Positions 33,171 through 41,762 of a DNA stretch of 51,348 nucleotides are shown piece after piece (positions within the stretch are counted from its first letter, which is position 1; each line of letters starts with the position of its first letter). The position numbers and the translations under genes were made by a program. Origin of the DNA: an uncultured Collinsella sp. (GTDB lineage: Bacteria > Actinomycetota > Coriobacteriia > Coriobacteriales > Coriobacteriaceae); assembly GCA_900541855.1 (NCBI GenBank), contig UQLD01000017.1:1-51348 (forward strand), read 5' to 3'. Below the pieces are notes generated by a model. It saw only the letters and a program-made list of their open reading frames with translations, did not search any database and was not told the origin of the DNA.

Positions 33171-34241
33171 CTACCGACAAACCAGATGGATCCTGCTGGC
33201 ATCAAAATGCATACGCAGGGTCTCGCCTTCTTGCGGTAACCCATCCGCTGGTACGCTCAATTTGTTGACCTTCCACTGCAGACGCGTTGGCGCATCGGCC
33301 CGCGGCGCATCCAACAGCACCAGGCGCTCAAAACGCGAATCGCTCACGCGCGCCACGTGCAGGTCGTAGCTGTTGCGACCCCGCTCGGCACGGTTGTCCA
33401 CATGGAAGTAGCTCGCGCGAATGCCCAGGTACGCCACATTATCGGGAACCTCGCGACCCACGTTAAAGGTCATGCCCCAATCGAGCGCCTCAACTTCTTC
33501 GTCGCCGATCTTGCGCGCCCGGCTTGTGTTCTTGCAGCCCGTCAGGCGCAGCGCCGCCAGCGTCTGCGGACGGCGGACCACGTCCTCGACGGAGCCGATC
33601 TCCTCGACATGTCCGTTATGCATCACGCAAATGCGCTCGCACAGGCGGCATGCCTCGTCAATATCGTGGCTCACGTAGAGCACGGTGCGGTTGCATACAT
33701 CGAACAGGTCGAGCATGTTCTGTTCGAGGGCGCTCTTAAGATAGGAATCGAGTGCGCTCATGGGCTCGTCGAACATAAAAATGCCCGGATGCGCCGCCAC
33801 CATGCGCGCAAGCGCCACACGTTGCTGCTGACCGCCCGAGAGTCGCGCGGGATAGCGGTCGGCAAAATCGGCCAGTCCAAAGATACCCAGGTAGCGCTCG
33901 GCAAGCTGCTTGCGCGCCGCGGCGTCGCCCGCATCCTTTACGCCGGCACATACGTTATCGGCCACTGTCATATTAGGGAACAGCTGATAGTTTTGGAACA
34001 GCAGGGCGCATTTTCGCTCCTGGGGCGACAGGTTGATGCCCGCCCCCGAGTCAAAAAAGGTCACGCCGTTGACGACGATCTTGCCCTCGTCGGGCGTCTC
34101 CACACCGGCAATGCAGCGCAGCGTGCAGCTCTTGCCACAACCCGAGGCGCCCAGCAGCGCCACGCGCTCCTCGCCGGCCTCAAGCTGCATGTCGAGCATA
34201 AAGCCGGGATAGCGCTTTTTGATATCCAGAACGAGTGACAT
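33171..34241 (-). CDS. modC: Molybdate ABC transporter ATPase ModC
   Basis: This 356-residue ATPase powers molybdate (or tungstate) import. It has Walker A GASGCGKS (about 31-38), a Q-loop FQNYQLFP, the signature LSGGQQQR, Walker B IFMFDEPMSALD and the switch SHDIDEA. The C-terminal 120 residues form the regulatory extension found in ModC/PotA-type proteins; its sequence is only weakly MOP-like. It lies three bases after modB. The mod operon adjoins molybdenum-cofactor genes and supports the two molybdoenzymes of this window. Confidence 0.92.
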   Translation of the reverse strand: MSLVLDIKKRYPGFMLDMQLEAGEERVALLGASGCGKSCTLRCIAGVETPDEGKIVVNGVTFFDSGAGINLSPQERKCALLFQNYQLFPNMTVADNVCAGVKDAGDAAARKQLAERYLGIFGLADFADRYPARLSGGQQQRVALARMVAAHPGIFMFDEPMSALDSYLKSALEQNMLDLFDVCNRTVLYVSHDIDEACRLCERICVMHNGHVEEIGSVEDVVRRPQTLAALRLTGCKNTSRARKIGDEEVEALDWGMTFNVGREVPDNVAYLGIRASYFHVDNRAERGRNSYDLHVARVSDSRFERLVLLDAPRADAPTRLQWKVNKLSVPADGLPQEGETLRMHFDASRIHLVCR

Positions 34242-34244
34242 GAC

Positions 34245-35687
34245 CTATCGACCTCCCTGCGGCGCCGCATCATCGCGCATGAGCTCGGCCAGCGCCTCGC
34301 GATCGATACGCAGGGCATCGCCGCCGACTGGGTCGAGCGAATCGCCCTGTCCGGCGAGATCTTTGGCCTGTTTGCGCTCCGCACGGGAAAGGCCCCGCTC
34401 GCGATACTTTTGCGAATGAGCGGTGTACATGTTGATGAACAGGATGACCAAAAAGCTAAAGACAATCACGACGACGACCCAAAAGAGGGCCACCGACGTG
34501 TTGCCGCCCATCCACTCAAAGTAGATGGCGATGGGAATGGTCTGCGTAATACCGGCGTAGTTGCCCGCAAAGAACAGCGTGCAGCCAAACTCGCCCATCG
34601 CGCGGGCAAAGGCGAGCACCGTGCCGGCGGCAATAGAGGGCCACCCAAGCGGCATCATAAGCTTGGTAAAGATGAGACGCTCGGACCATCCCAAGGTTCG
34701 CGCGGCGTCGAGCATCTGCGTGTCGAGGCTCTCGAAGGCTCCGAGTGCCGTACGATAGACGAGCGGGAACGACACCACCACGGCAGAGATCACCGCCGCC
34801 GGCCACGTAAAGACAATCGAGACGCCGTGCGCGATAAGCCACCGACCGACCCCGGTCGATCGACCAAATAGCATAAGCAGCAAAAAGCCGCACACCGTAG
34901 GCGGCAGCACCATAGGAATCGTAAAGACCGAATCGAGCAGGCCCTTGATGCGACTCGAGGTACCCATGGTCTTCCACGCGGCGAACAGGCCCAGCGCAAA
35001 CGCGATCACCAGGGCAAGACCGCTCGTTTTAATGGACACCCAAAACGGGCGATAGTCGATGTCGCACAAAAAGGAGGTCAGAGAGGTCCAGGGCCCCTGC
35101 TCATCCCGCAATACGACAGACGATGCTTCTACCATGTGAGCGCTATCAAGCCAACGCGCGCCGCCCTTGGCATCACCCGAGGCTGATGCAATCACCACAT
35201 AGCGGTCCCCATCCGCACCGCGCTCGTCAAAGCCATAGGTATACCCGCCGGAATCAAACGTTGTTTCCGCCGTGACATACCAAGGAAGATCCACGTCCCC
35301 CAGCTGCGCACCTCCCATGCAGTTTGCGCTGTCGAGCTTACAGACGAGGGCCTTGAGACCCGATACGCACTCGTTGTCCTGCGGATCCAATCCATACTTC
35401 TCGACCGCCTTGGGCGATATCCACACCACAACGCGATCGGCAGCAGGCGCCACCACAAGGTCCACGTCCTCGTCAACGGGAAACCGGTAGCCCTCAGGCT
35501 GGCCCTCCATGGCACGAGCGGTCCCCTTGGCCAGCCGCTCAAAACCCTCGATCCCATAGGAAAGCCCATGAGCGGTCGCAGCAACCTGGGCCCCGTCCTC
35601 AGCGTCCCCAGCAAACGCAAATCCCGGCACCCAGCAAAGCGCGAAGGTCAAAGCACAGGCGACAAGCATGCGGAATCTATTAAGCAC
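34245..35687 (-). CDS. modB: Molybdate ABC permease ModB with added extracytoplasmic domain
   Basis: The C-terminal part (from about residue 212) is a normal ModB permease: five or six hydrophobic segments, VFTIPMVLPPTVCGF, and the coupling motif ESLDTQMLDAARTLGWSE. Before it lie a signal sequence (MLNRFRMLVACALTF, then AFAGDAEDG) and about 185 residues of unknown fold with VVWISPKAVEKYGLDP and four cysteines. The domain should sit outside the membrane, between the first and second membrane segments. At 480 residues the protein is about twice the usual 225. A GTG start at 35687 with GGAG upstream gives a clean signal peptide. After the permease is a 50-residue charged tail. The added domain could be a tethered accessory substrate-binding or sensing module. 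Confidence 0.88.
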   Translation of the reverse strand: MLNRFRMLVACALTFALCWVPGFAFAGDAEDGAQVAATAHGLSYGIEGFERLAKGTARAMEGQPEGYRFPVDEDVDLVVAPAADRVVVWISPKAVEKYGLDPQDNECVSGLKALVCKLDSANCMGGAQLGDVDLPWYVTAETTFDSGGYTYGFDERGADGDRYVVIASASGDAKGGARWLDSAHMVEASSVVLRDEQGPWTSLTSFLCDIDYRPFWVSIKTSGLALVIAFALGLFAAWKTMGTSSRIKGLLDSVFTIPMVLPPTVCGFLLLMLFGRSTGVGRWLIAHGVSIVFTWPAAVISAVVVSFPLVYRTALGAFESLDTQMLDAARTLGWSERLIFTKLMMPLGWPSIAAGTVLAFARAMGEFGCTLFFAGNYAGITQTIPIAIYFEWMGGNTSVALFWVVVVIVFSFLVILFINMYTAHSQKYRERGLSRAERKQAKDLAGQGDSLDPVGGDALRIDREALAELMRDDAAPQGGR

Positions 35688-35755
35688 GAAAAGCTCCAAG
35701 CGAATACAAGAACGGAGTGAAACACAAAACGATGGAATTATCGCGCCAAGCCGCA

Positions 35756-36631
35756 CTACGCGGAAAGCTCAAAGCCGTACTTGGCCCAAATCTTCTGAGC
35801 CTTCTTGTTGGTCAGACAGAAGTCGATGAACGCCTTGGCTTCGTCGGCGTGCTCGGAGCTCTCGGCAACGGCACCCGGATACACGATGGGCTTGTGCGAG
35901 TCCTCGGGACACACGAAGGCCTCCTCGATGCCGTCGTAGCGGAAGATATCGGAGCTGTAGACAAATCCAGCCACGCAGTCGCCCGTGGACACATAGGCGG
36001 CGGCGGTACCAACTTTGTCGGCCAGGGCCACCTTGTCGGCGATCTCGGGCGCATACTCGCCGTCGTCGCCCTCGATGCCGGTGTAGAGGCCCACGGAAGC
36101 CAGCGCCTGGTTGGCGTACTTGCCGGCGGGGACGGTCTTGGCGTCGCCGATGGCGATCTTGCCGTCCAGGTTCGCGACGTCGGCGATGGCCTCGATCTTG
36201 GTGTCGGAGCCCTCGGCGCGAATAATCACGAGGTCGTTGACGAACATGTCCTCACGCGTGTCGGCGTCGACGAGCTCGGCGGTCTCAGCGTCATCCATGG
36301 TACCCTTGGAAGCGGTGATGAGCACGTCGACCGTGGCGCCGGCCTTCATCTGCTCAACGAGGTCGCCGGAGGCCTTAAACTGCGTATCGGCAAAGGTGGT
36401 GCCGGTCTGGTCGGTGTAGAGCTCCTGGACCTCGGGAAGGGCCTTCTCGAGGGAGTTGGCGGCAAAGACCTGCAGCTCGACGGTTTCCTTCTTGGAAGAG
36501 GCCTTGGCGGAGCCGGCATCGGATCCGGCCGGCTCGGACGTCTTGCTGCCCGAGCAACCGGCAAGACCAAGGCCGGCAGCGGCGACAGCAGAAAGTGAGA
36601 CGAATCCGCGGCGAGAAACCAAATCGAACAT
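35756..36631 (-). CDS. modA: Molybdate-binding lipoprotein ModA
   Basis: This is the solute-binding protein that captures molybdate outside the cell. The 291 residues begin with a twin-arginine-like and lipoprotein signal (VSRRGFVSLSAVAAAGLGLAGC), with the lipobox LAGC. A Ser/Ala/Lys linker follows. The mature part shows VFAANSLEKALPEV (the oxyanion-binding Ser), QFKASGDLVEQMKAGATVDVLITAS, and IGDAKTVPAGKYANQAL, all ModA-typical. The ATG at 36631 is preceded by AAAGGG; a TTG two codons earlier is in frame. First gene of modABC, behind a TATAAT promoter. Confidence 0.94.
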   Translation of the reverse strand: MFDLVSRRGFVSLSAVAAAGLGLAGCSGSKTSEPAGSDAGSAKASSKKETVELQVFAANSLEKALPEVQELYTDQTGTTFADTQFKASGDLVEQMKAGATVDVLITASKGTMDDAETAELVDADTREDMFVNDLVIIRAEGSDTKIEAIADVANLDGKIAIGDAKTVPAGKYANQALASVGLYTGIEGDDGEYAPEIADKVALADKVGTAAAYVSTGDCVAGFVYSSDIFRYDGIEEAFVCPEDSHKPIVYPGAVAESSEHADEAKAFIDFCLTNKKAQKIWAKYGFELSA

Positions 36632-36691
36632 ATTCAACCCTTTCGGACCTTGTGCCCGGGTACCCCACCGCGGGCTTTAATCTGCAACCAG

Positions 36692-36744
36692 ATTATACTT
36701 CTGCGCGAATAATGTTAGTGAGAAATTATTCTCGCCAGAGAATA
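36692..36744 (-). promoter_or_regulatory. modABC promoter region with overlapping dyads
   Basis: On the minus strand a perfect TATAAT (36692-36697) lies about 60 bases before modA. Upstream are the dyads GAATAAT/ATTATTC (36707-36713 with 36725-36731) and TATTCTC-GCCA-GAGAATA (36727-36744). These two dyads share bases, so only one can form at a time. The sequence differs from the E. coli ModE site, so the regulator is unknown. A molybdate-responsive repressor is the obvious guess. Confidence 0.55.
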
Positions 36745-36783
36745 TAGTTTCGAGTTAGCGTGCACCTCGGCGTCGCTTCGGCG

Positions 36784-36821
36784 GAAAACAAAGGCGGAGC
36801 AGCCGTTTAGGTCGCCCCGCC
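36784..36821 (-). terminator. Terminator after mogA/moaB
   Basis: GGCGGGGC and GCTCCGCC (36814-36821 with 36793-36800) pair over 8 bp including a G-U wobble, followed on the minus strand by TTTGTTTTC. It starts 14 bases after the stop codon. Confidence 0.65.
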
Positions 36822-36834
36822 GCAGGTAAACCGC

Positions 36835-37314
36835 TTAGTTGGTATGTCCGCCGCCCGCTGTCATCTGAGCTGCGTGCTCCAGCTGATCTGCTATGGCCTC
36901 CCAGCTTTCGCGGGCGGCCTTCGTAGAACCGGGAAAGTTTACGACAAGTGTATGACCTCGTTGCATGCAAATAGCGCGCGAGAGCATGGCGCGGCGCGTC
37001 TTGGTCATGGAGTACGCACGGATCGCCTCGGCAATACCCGGCACATCGCGGTCGCAGACGGCACGCGTCGCCTCGGGCGTCACATCGCGCATCGAAAGCC
37101 CCGTGCCGCCGCAGGTGAGCACGACATTGGCGTGACACTCATCGGCGGCCTCCACGATGGCATCACCAATCTCGCTGACGTCGTCGCGCACGACCACATG
37201 TGAGGCGACCGTCCAGCCCTGTGCCTCGATAAGCTCCTCGAGTGCGGCCCCAGCCTCGTCCTGGGCAAGGTCGCGCGTATCCGAGCACGTCACGATCGAA
37301 ATCTTCAACTCCAT
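36835..37314 (-). CDS. mogA: Molybdopterin adenylyltransferase family protein (MogA/MoaB)
   Basis: This 159-residue enzyme adenylates molybdopterin before molybdenum insertion. It has the family signature VVLTCGGTGLSMRDVTPEATR (about 68-88), the preceding DDVSEIGDAIVEA, and LVVNFPGSTKAARESWEAI near the C-terminus. The start at 37314 matches the family N-terminus MELKISIVTCSD; the longer reading extends into moeA. It lies ten bases after the moeA stop. MogA and MoaB cannot be separated reliably by eye. Confidence 0.88.
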   Translation of the reverse strand: MELKISIVTCSDTRDLAQDEAGAALEELIEAQGWTVASHVVVRDDVSEIGDAIVEAADECHANVVLTCGGTGLSMRDVTPEATRAVCDRDVPGIAEAIRAYSMTKTRRAMLSRAICMQRGHTLVVNFPGSTKAARESWEAIADQLEHAAQMTAGGGHTN

Positions 37315-37324
37315 AGCGATCCTC

Positions 37325-38587
37325 CTATAGCACCGTTCCCTCAGGCAGGTCGACACGCACGACATCCACGACGTCGCCCGCCGCAAGGTCGCACGGTCCT
37401 TCGTCAATACGCAACAGGCAATTGGCCCGCTGCATCGTGCCGAGCAGCGCCGAATTCTGCGTCTTGGCCTCGGTCACCAACAGCTCACCGGTCTCGGGGT
37501 CGCGCAAAACCATGGCGCGATCGAAGAAGCGGCGATGCTGTCGCTTTTTCACGCCATGTGTGAGCGTCGCCTGCTGCACGGGACGCACGCCCTCGGCAAA
37601 GCCGCGCATCTTGCGGATCGCCGGACGGGCAAGCATCTCAAAGCCTACATACGCCGCGGCCGGATTGCCTGAAAGCCCTAGGTAGGGCTTACCCCCGAGC
37701 AAGCCAAACGTGATGGCCTTGCCCGGACGCATCGAGATGCGGTCAAACAGCACCTCGCCCTCGCGCCGGACGAGCGCCGTCACATAGTCGTAATCGCCCG
37801 CCGAGGCGCCACCGCTCGTAATGACAAAATCGCACTCTCGCGTGGCGCGATGTACCAGCTCGGCAATCGCCTGCTCATCATCGGGCGCGATGCCGTAGAA
37901 CACGGGCTCGGCGCCGGCATCGAGTGCCTCGGCCATCAGCGCCGAGGAGTTGGAATCGCGAATCTGACCACGCGCCGGTACCTTACTCGGTGCGACCAGT
38001 TCCGTGCCCAGCGAGATGATGCCCACACGCGGGGCAGCGTGCACCTTCACGCTCGCGTATCCGGCGCTCGCCAGCAGACCCGCGCCCGCCGGAGCCACGA
38101 CCTCGCCGGCGTGCATCACAACATCGCCGGCATGGGCCTCCTCGGCAGCAGAGCGAACGTTCTCCCCTACCTTGGCCGGCGCCGAGAACCTCGCTCGCGA
38201 GCCCTCGTTGCCGTCACCGTCGAGCACATCGACGATCTCATACTTCACCACGGCATCGGCACCTTCGGGTACCGGCGCGCCCGTCATGATGCGGACCGTC
38301 TCGCCCGCGCCGATTGCGCCCTCAAACACATGGCCCGCGGCCTCGTGTCCGATAACGTCAAGCGTCACCGGCGCCTCGTCAGACGCCTGCGTCAAGTCCG
38401 CCGAGCGCACGGCATATCCGTCCATAGCGCTGTTGGCAAACGGCGAGATGTCGATATCGGCCACCGCGTCCTCTGCCAAGGGAAGACCGGCAGCCTGCCA
38501 CGCGGGAATCTCGACAACTTCGGTGCGATTCACGTGCGACAAGACGATCGCCTGTGCGTCCTCCAACGGAATGAGTATCTCTGCCAT
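37325..38587 (-). CDS. moeA: Molybdopterin molybdotransferase MoeA
   Basis: MoeA inserts molybdenum into adenylylated molybdopterin. The 420 residues include DISPFANSAMDGYAVRSADL near the N-terminus, GETVRIMTGAPVPEGADAVV, SLGTELVAP and DSNSSALMAEALDAG. They continue with ITSGGASAGDYDYV (the MPT-binding loop) and GLSGNPAAAYVGFE. A C-terminal MoeA domain IV follows. AGAGGTG precedes the ATG at 38587. It pairs with mogA/moaB downstream and with modABC on the same strand, so molybdate uptake and cofactor assembly are clustered. Confidence 0.95.
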   Translation of the reverse strand: MAEILIPLEDAQAIVLSHVNRTEVVEIPAWQAAGLPLAEDAVADIDISPFANSAMDGYAVRSADLTQASDEAPVTLDVIGHEAAGHVFEGAIGAGETVRIMTGAPVPEGADAVVKYEIVDVLDGDGNEGSRARFSAPAKVGENVRSAAEEAHAGDVVMHAGEVVAPAGAGLLASAGYASVKVHAAPRVGIISLGTELVAPSKVPARGQIRDSNSSALMAEALDAGAEPVFYGIAPDDEQAIAELVHRATRECDFVITSGGASAGDYDYVTALVRREGEVLFDRISMRPGKAITFGLLGGKPYLGLSGNPAAAYVGFEMLARPAIRKMRGFAEGVRPVQQATLTHGVKKRQHRRFFDRAMVLRDPETGELLVTEAKTQNSALLGTMQRANCLLRIDEGPCDLAAGDVVDVVRVDLPEGTVL

Positions 38588-38763
38588 ATACACCTCTAGC
38601 ATGCAGCGGCGCACATCACGGGCGCCGATTCTTTATGTTTATCTCAGTATAATCCCTCGCCGCCTGCTCAAGACCTGGCCTGCGACCGCGAATACACCTG
38701 TCGGTAACGGACGGCGAAACAGAGCCGAAACCAACCTGCCGGTTTGTCTCGTTTGGCACGTTC

Positions 38764-38769
38764 TATAAT
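38764..38769 (+). promoter_or_regulatory. -10 box of the ClC gene
   Basis: A perfect TATAAT lies 30 bases before the start codon of the ClC gene. No clear -35 box is seen at 17 bases. No fluoride riboswitch fold was recognised in the 210-base gap. Confidence 0.5.
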
Positions 38770-38798
38770 GCTCGTGTTGCAACCCAAAAGAGGAACGT

Positions 38799-40220
38799 AT
38801 GGCTTTTACCGACAAAACCGAAAGCGCAAACGAAACGCAGGATCATTCCCAGCCGCTCGACGATGGCGGCTTTTTCTCCCTGAACGACGTCATCACGGCA
38901 GGCAGGCATCAGCTCACCCGCTCCGAGCAACTCTTGGCTGCCGACACGCGCCGCAACGCCCGCAACCTACTCGCGAGCGCCAAGTTGCTCGTACTCGTCG
39001 TCATCGTCTCGGTCGCCATGGGCGTTGCCGCTTGGGCGTTTTTGGCCTCGCTGAATATCGCCACCGACTATCGCGAGCACCATGCGTGGATTTACGCACT
39101 GCTTCCCGTTGTGGGCGTTGCCACCGCATGGGTGTACAAAAACCACGGTCTTGCCGCCAAACGCGGTAACAACCTGGTCATCGACTCCGCTCTGGGCACA
39201 CGCCTCATCCATATGCGCATGGCCGTCCTCACCTTCGTCTGCTCCACGCTCACGCACCTAACGGGTGGATCGGCCGGTCGCGAGGGAGCCGCGGTTCAGA
39301 TTGGCGGCACCATCGCCAGCAACATCTCGAGCCTCGCCCACCTTAAAAAGCATGACCACCACGACCTCATGCTCGCCGGCATCTCGTCGGCCTTTGGCGC
39401 CGTATTCGGTTCGCCCCTTGCCGGAGCTTTCTTTGGCATGGAGATGTGCTTTATCGGCAAGATCGACTACACCGCGGGCATCTACTGCCTGGTCGCCTCG
39501 TTTACCGGCTACTTTACATCACTCGCCCTGGGTACCGAGTACGAGGCGAATGTTATCGTCAGCGTTCCCAACATGACACCACGGACGGTTGTCATCGTTG
39601 TTATCAGCGCCATTATCTTCGGTCTGACGGCACGCCTCTTTGCCTGGTCAGTTCGAACCGTCAAGAGCCTGTACGGTCGCTTTATCACCAATTATCTCGT
39701 TCGCGCACTTATGGGCGCACTCGTGGTTTTGGCCGCCTATGCCCTTCTCGACGTCTGGGACTACGCCGGCCTTTCCACGTGGCTTTCCGGCGCCGGATTT
39801 GCCGGCAACACCACCCTGGCAGACGCAGCCATCAAGTTGGTCGTCACAGCGCTTACCCTGGGTGCGGGCTTCCAAGGCGGCGAGGTCACGCCCCTGTTTG
39901 GCATCGGTGCGGCGCTCGGCGGCTGGATCGGTTGCCTCGTCGGAATCGACCCCAGTTTTCTGGCGGCTCTCGGCATGCTCGGCGTGTTCTGTGCCGGCCT
40001 CAACGTGCCCATCACCACTTGCATGATGGCCATCGACCTGTTCCACGGCACGGCCGCCGGGTTCTTTGTCATCGTGGCCTTTATCAGCTATCTCGCCGGC
40101 GGACACCGCGGCGTTTACCCCGCCCAGCGCATCATCTCACCCAAGCGCCGTTCGCTTATTGTGGATGAGGGCGGAACGGTAGCGGATGCTATCGAGCGCC
40201 ACAACGACCTGATAGAGTAG
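38799..40220 (+). CDS. ClC-family anion channel/antiporter, possible CLC-F type
   Basis: This 473-residue membrane protein of the ClC superfamily has about 12 hydrophobic segments after a 55-residue cytosolic N-terminus. Selectivity-filter segments are RGNNLVID (usual GSGIP), GREGAAVQIGG (gating glutamate; usual GREGP), GAGFQGGEVTPLFGIGAALG and AGLNVPITTCMMAID. The N in place of the chloride-coordinating serine, and GREGxAVQ, recall fluoride/proton antiporters of the CLC-F subgroup, so fluoride export is a real option. AGAGGAACGT precedes the start. Confidence 0.85.
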   Translation: MAFTDKTESANETQDHSQPLDDGGFFSLNDVITAGRHQLTRSEQLLAADTRRNARNLLASAKLLVLVVIVSVAMGVAAWAFLASLNIATDYREHHAWIYALLPVVGVATAWVYKNHGLAAKRGNNLVIDSALGTRLIHMRMAVLTFVCSTLTHLTGGSAGREGAAVQIGGTIASNISSLAHLKKHDHHDLMLAGISSAFGAVFGSPLAGAFFGMEMCFIGKIDYTAGIYCLVASFTGYFTSLALGTEYEANVIVSVPNMTPRTVVIVVISAIIFGLTARLFAWSVRTVKSLYGRFITNYLVRALMGALVVLAAYALLDVWDYAGLSTWLSGAGFAGNTTLADAAIKLVVTALTLGAGFQGGEVTPLFGIGAALGGWIGCLVGIDPSFLAALGMLGVFCAGLNVPITTCMMAIDLFHGTAAGFFVIVAFISYLAGGHRGVYPAQRIISPKRRSLIVDEGGTVADAIERHNDLIE

Positions 40221-40307
40221 ACGTTAGTATTCGCCGTGCAGCCACAATCGGGGGCAATTCGACCTGAACGCGACCGCACCGTCACGTCATACGCCGGGAG
40301 TCGCCCC

Positions 40308-41270
40308 ATGCACGCAACTGATTTTGGCCGCACGCTCATCATCGCCAACCCAGCCGCCCAGTCGGGTGCGGCGCGCGAAGTTGCCGAGCGCCTGCAACGC
40401 TTTTTGGATATGACCGCGCGCGCATCCCAGTTTGACCTGGTGCTGACCGAGCGCATGGGACACGCCAAGGAGCTGGCCGCACAGGCTCAGGGCTATCGCA
40501 CCGTTATCGCCCTTGGCGGCGACGGCGTGATTCACGAGGTCGTCAACGGGCTTATGACGCAAGAGGAGGGCACCCGCCCCGCCCTTGCCGTCCTGCCCGT
40601 GGGCTCCGGCAACGATTTTGCCCAAACGCTCGGCATCGACGATTTCTCCGGCAAGGATTTTGGCGCACTGCTCACCTGTGAGCTGCAGCGTCAGGACATC
40701 GGGCGCATTCGCTCATGGAACCCCGCAAGCGGCAGCGGCGAGGCTACCGTTGAGTACTACGACCAGACGCTTTCGGTCGGCATCGATGCCGCCATCGGCC
40801 TTGGCACCACCGAGCTACGCAAAAAGACCGGCTTGACGGGCGCTCCGCTCTACACTCTCTCGGGACTTGAGCAGTTTGGCCTTCGCTATCGCAACTACCC
40901 CATGACAGTCAGCTTTGACGGGACGCCCGCCGAGCGCGTGAGGGCGATCATCATGGCGATTCAGCTGGGTCCTACCTATGGCTCGGGCTATCGCATCTGT
41001 CCCGACGCCGACCCCTGTGACGGCATACTCGACGTCTGCTACGCCTGCGGCCCCGTTCCGCGCGCGGTCGCGCTTCCCATGTTCCTTTCGGCCAAAGATG
41101 GCCACCATACCAAGCTGCCACCGGTTCGCATGCGCCGTTGTCGCCATGCCGAGCTTACCTTTGAGGAGCCCGACTACCCCATCCAGGCCGACGGCGAGCC
41201 CGTTGTCGCCTCGCGCATCGAGGTCGACATCCTCGCCGGCGCCCTCCACGTCTGGCGCCCCACCCGCTAA
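40308..41270 (+). CDS. Diacylglycerol/lipid kinase (DgkB/YegS-like)
   Basis: This ATP-dependent lipid kinase has 320 residues. The catalytic domain has IANPAAQSG near the N-terminus, IALGGDGVIHEVVNGL (nucleotide-binding GGDGT-type loop) and VLPVGSGNDFAQTLG. The second domain has GIDAAIGLGTTELRKK, the metal-binding PDADPCDGILDV and the terminal IQADGEPV. The ATG at 40308 with GGGAG upstream is chosen over a reading that starts in the gap at 40236. It follows the ClC gene on the same strand by about 90 bases. Diacylglycerol recycling is the likely role. Confidence 0.9.
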   Translation: MHATDFGRTLIIANPAAQSGAAREVAERLQRFLDMTARASQFDLVLTERMGHAKELAAQAQGYRTVIALGGDGVIHEVVNGLMTQEEGTRPALAVLPVGSGNDFAQTLGIDDFSGKDFGALLTCELQRQDIGRIRSWNPASGSGEATVEYYDQTLSVGIDAAIGLGTTELRKKTGLTGAPLYTLSGLEQFGLRYRNYPMTVSFDGTPAERVRAIIMAIQLGPTYGSGYRICPDADPCDGILDVCYACGPVPRAVALPMFLSAKDGHHTKLPPVRMRRCRHAELTFEEPDYPIQADGEPVVASRIEVDILAGALHVWRPTR

Positions 41271-41277
41271 CCCCACC

Positions 41278-41348
41278 TAAGTTGCGGTGAAATAGGGACT
41301 GTTTATGCAGCTAAAGCCGCAAAACAGTCCCTATTTCACCGCAACTTA
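41278..41348. repeat. GTTGCGGTGAAATA palindrome, copy 4
   Basis: The arms run 41278-41304 and 41322-41348 and are perfectly complementary over 27 bp (outer TAAGTTGCGGTGAAATAGGG, inner ACTGTTT), with a 17-base loop. It is the best-preserved copy and lies between convergent genes. The core GGGACT differs from copies 2 and 3 (CGGACT), with the matching change on the other arm. Confidence 0.9.
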
Positions 41349-41356
41349 CAAGGAGG

Positions 41357-41737
41357 CTATTCGTCGCTGCCCGGTTTGCGTCGGTTGGCCTTTTTAATGG
41401 CGTTGAAGCGTTTGTCGTTGAGCCTGCGCTGGCGAGAGCGTTGAGGCACCTTGGTCTTTACGCGTCGACGCGGTGGACGCCCGCGACGCTCAAGCTCTGC
41501 CCTCAGCTTACGCAAACAGCAGCTGCGATTCTGAAACTGGCTACGGCTCTCGCGCGCCGTCACGACAATCCCCGTGGGCCCATGTTTCATGCGCACCGCA
41601 GAGTCCGTCGTGTTCACGCCCTGTCCGCCCGGACCCGTCGCGCGAAACACCTGCACCTCGCAATCGCGCGCCAACTCCTCGGCCGACATCTCGGCATAGC
41701 GCGCATACTCGCGCCATCCCATCTTGTCCCCATCCAT
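41357..41737 (-). CDS. Release-factor-like peptidyl-tRNA hydrolase (RF-1 domain, GGQ)
   Basis: This 126-residue protein carries only the RF-1 catalytic domain, with ATGPGGQGVNTTDSAVRMKHGPTGIVV (the GGQ loop) and a basic tail (RRGRPPRRRVKTK, then RRLNDKRFNAIKKANRRK). That is the build of ArfB/YaeJ-type ribosome rescue factors or of the PrfH-like accessory factors. The tail is rich in Lys/Arg, suiting the mRNA entry channel. The ATG at 41737 follows GGGAGGTG. The frame is open to 41803, but those codons run through a palindromic repeat. Confidence 0.85.
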   Translation of the reverse strand: MDGDKMGWREYARYAEMSAEELARDCEVQVFRATGPGGQGVNTTDSAVRMKHGPTGIVVTARESRSQFQNRSCCLRKLRAELERRGRPPRRRVKTKVPQRSRQRRLNDKRFNAIKKANRRKPGSDE

Positions 41738-41762
41738 ATCAACACCTCCCCTCATACAAAAA

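Noticed and set aside
38600..38798. Fluoride (crcB) riboswitch before the ClC gene
   Set aside because: The GGNGAUGG-type core and pseudoknot were not found by eye; only a TATAAT box is visible.
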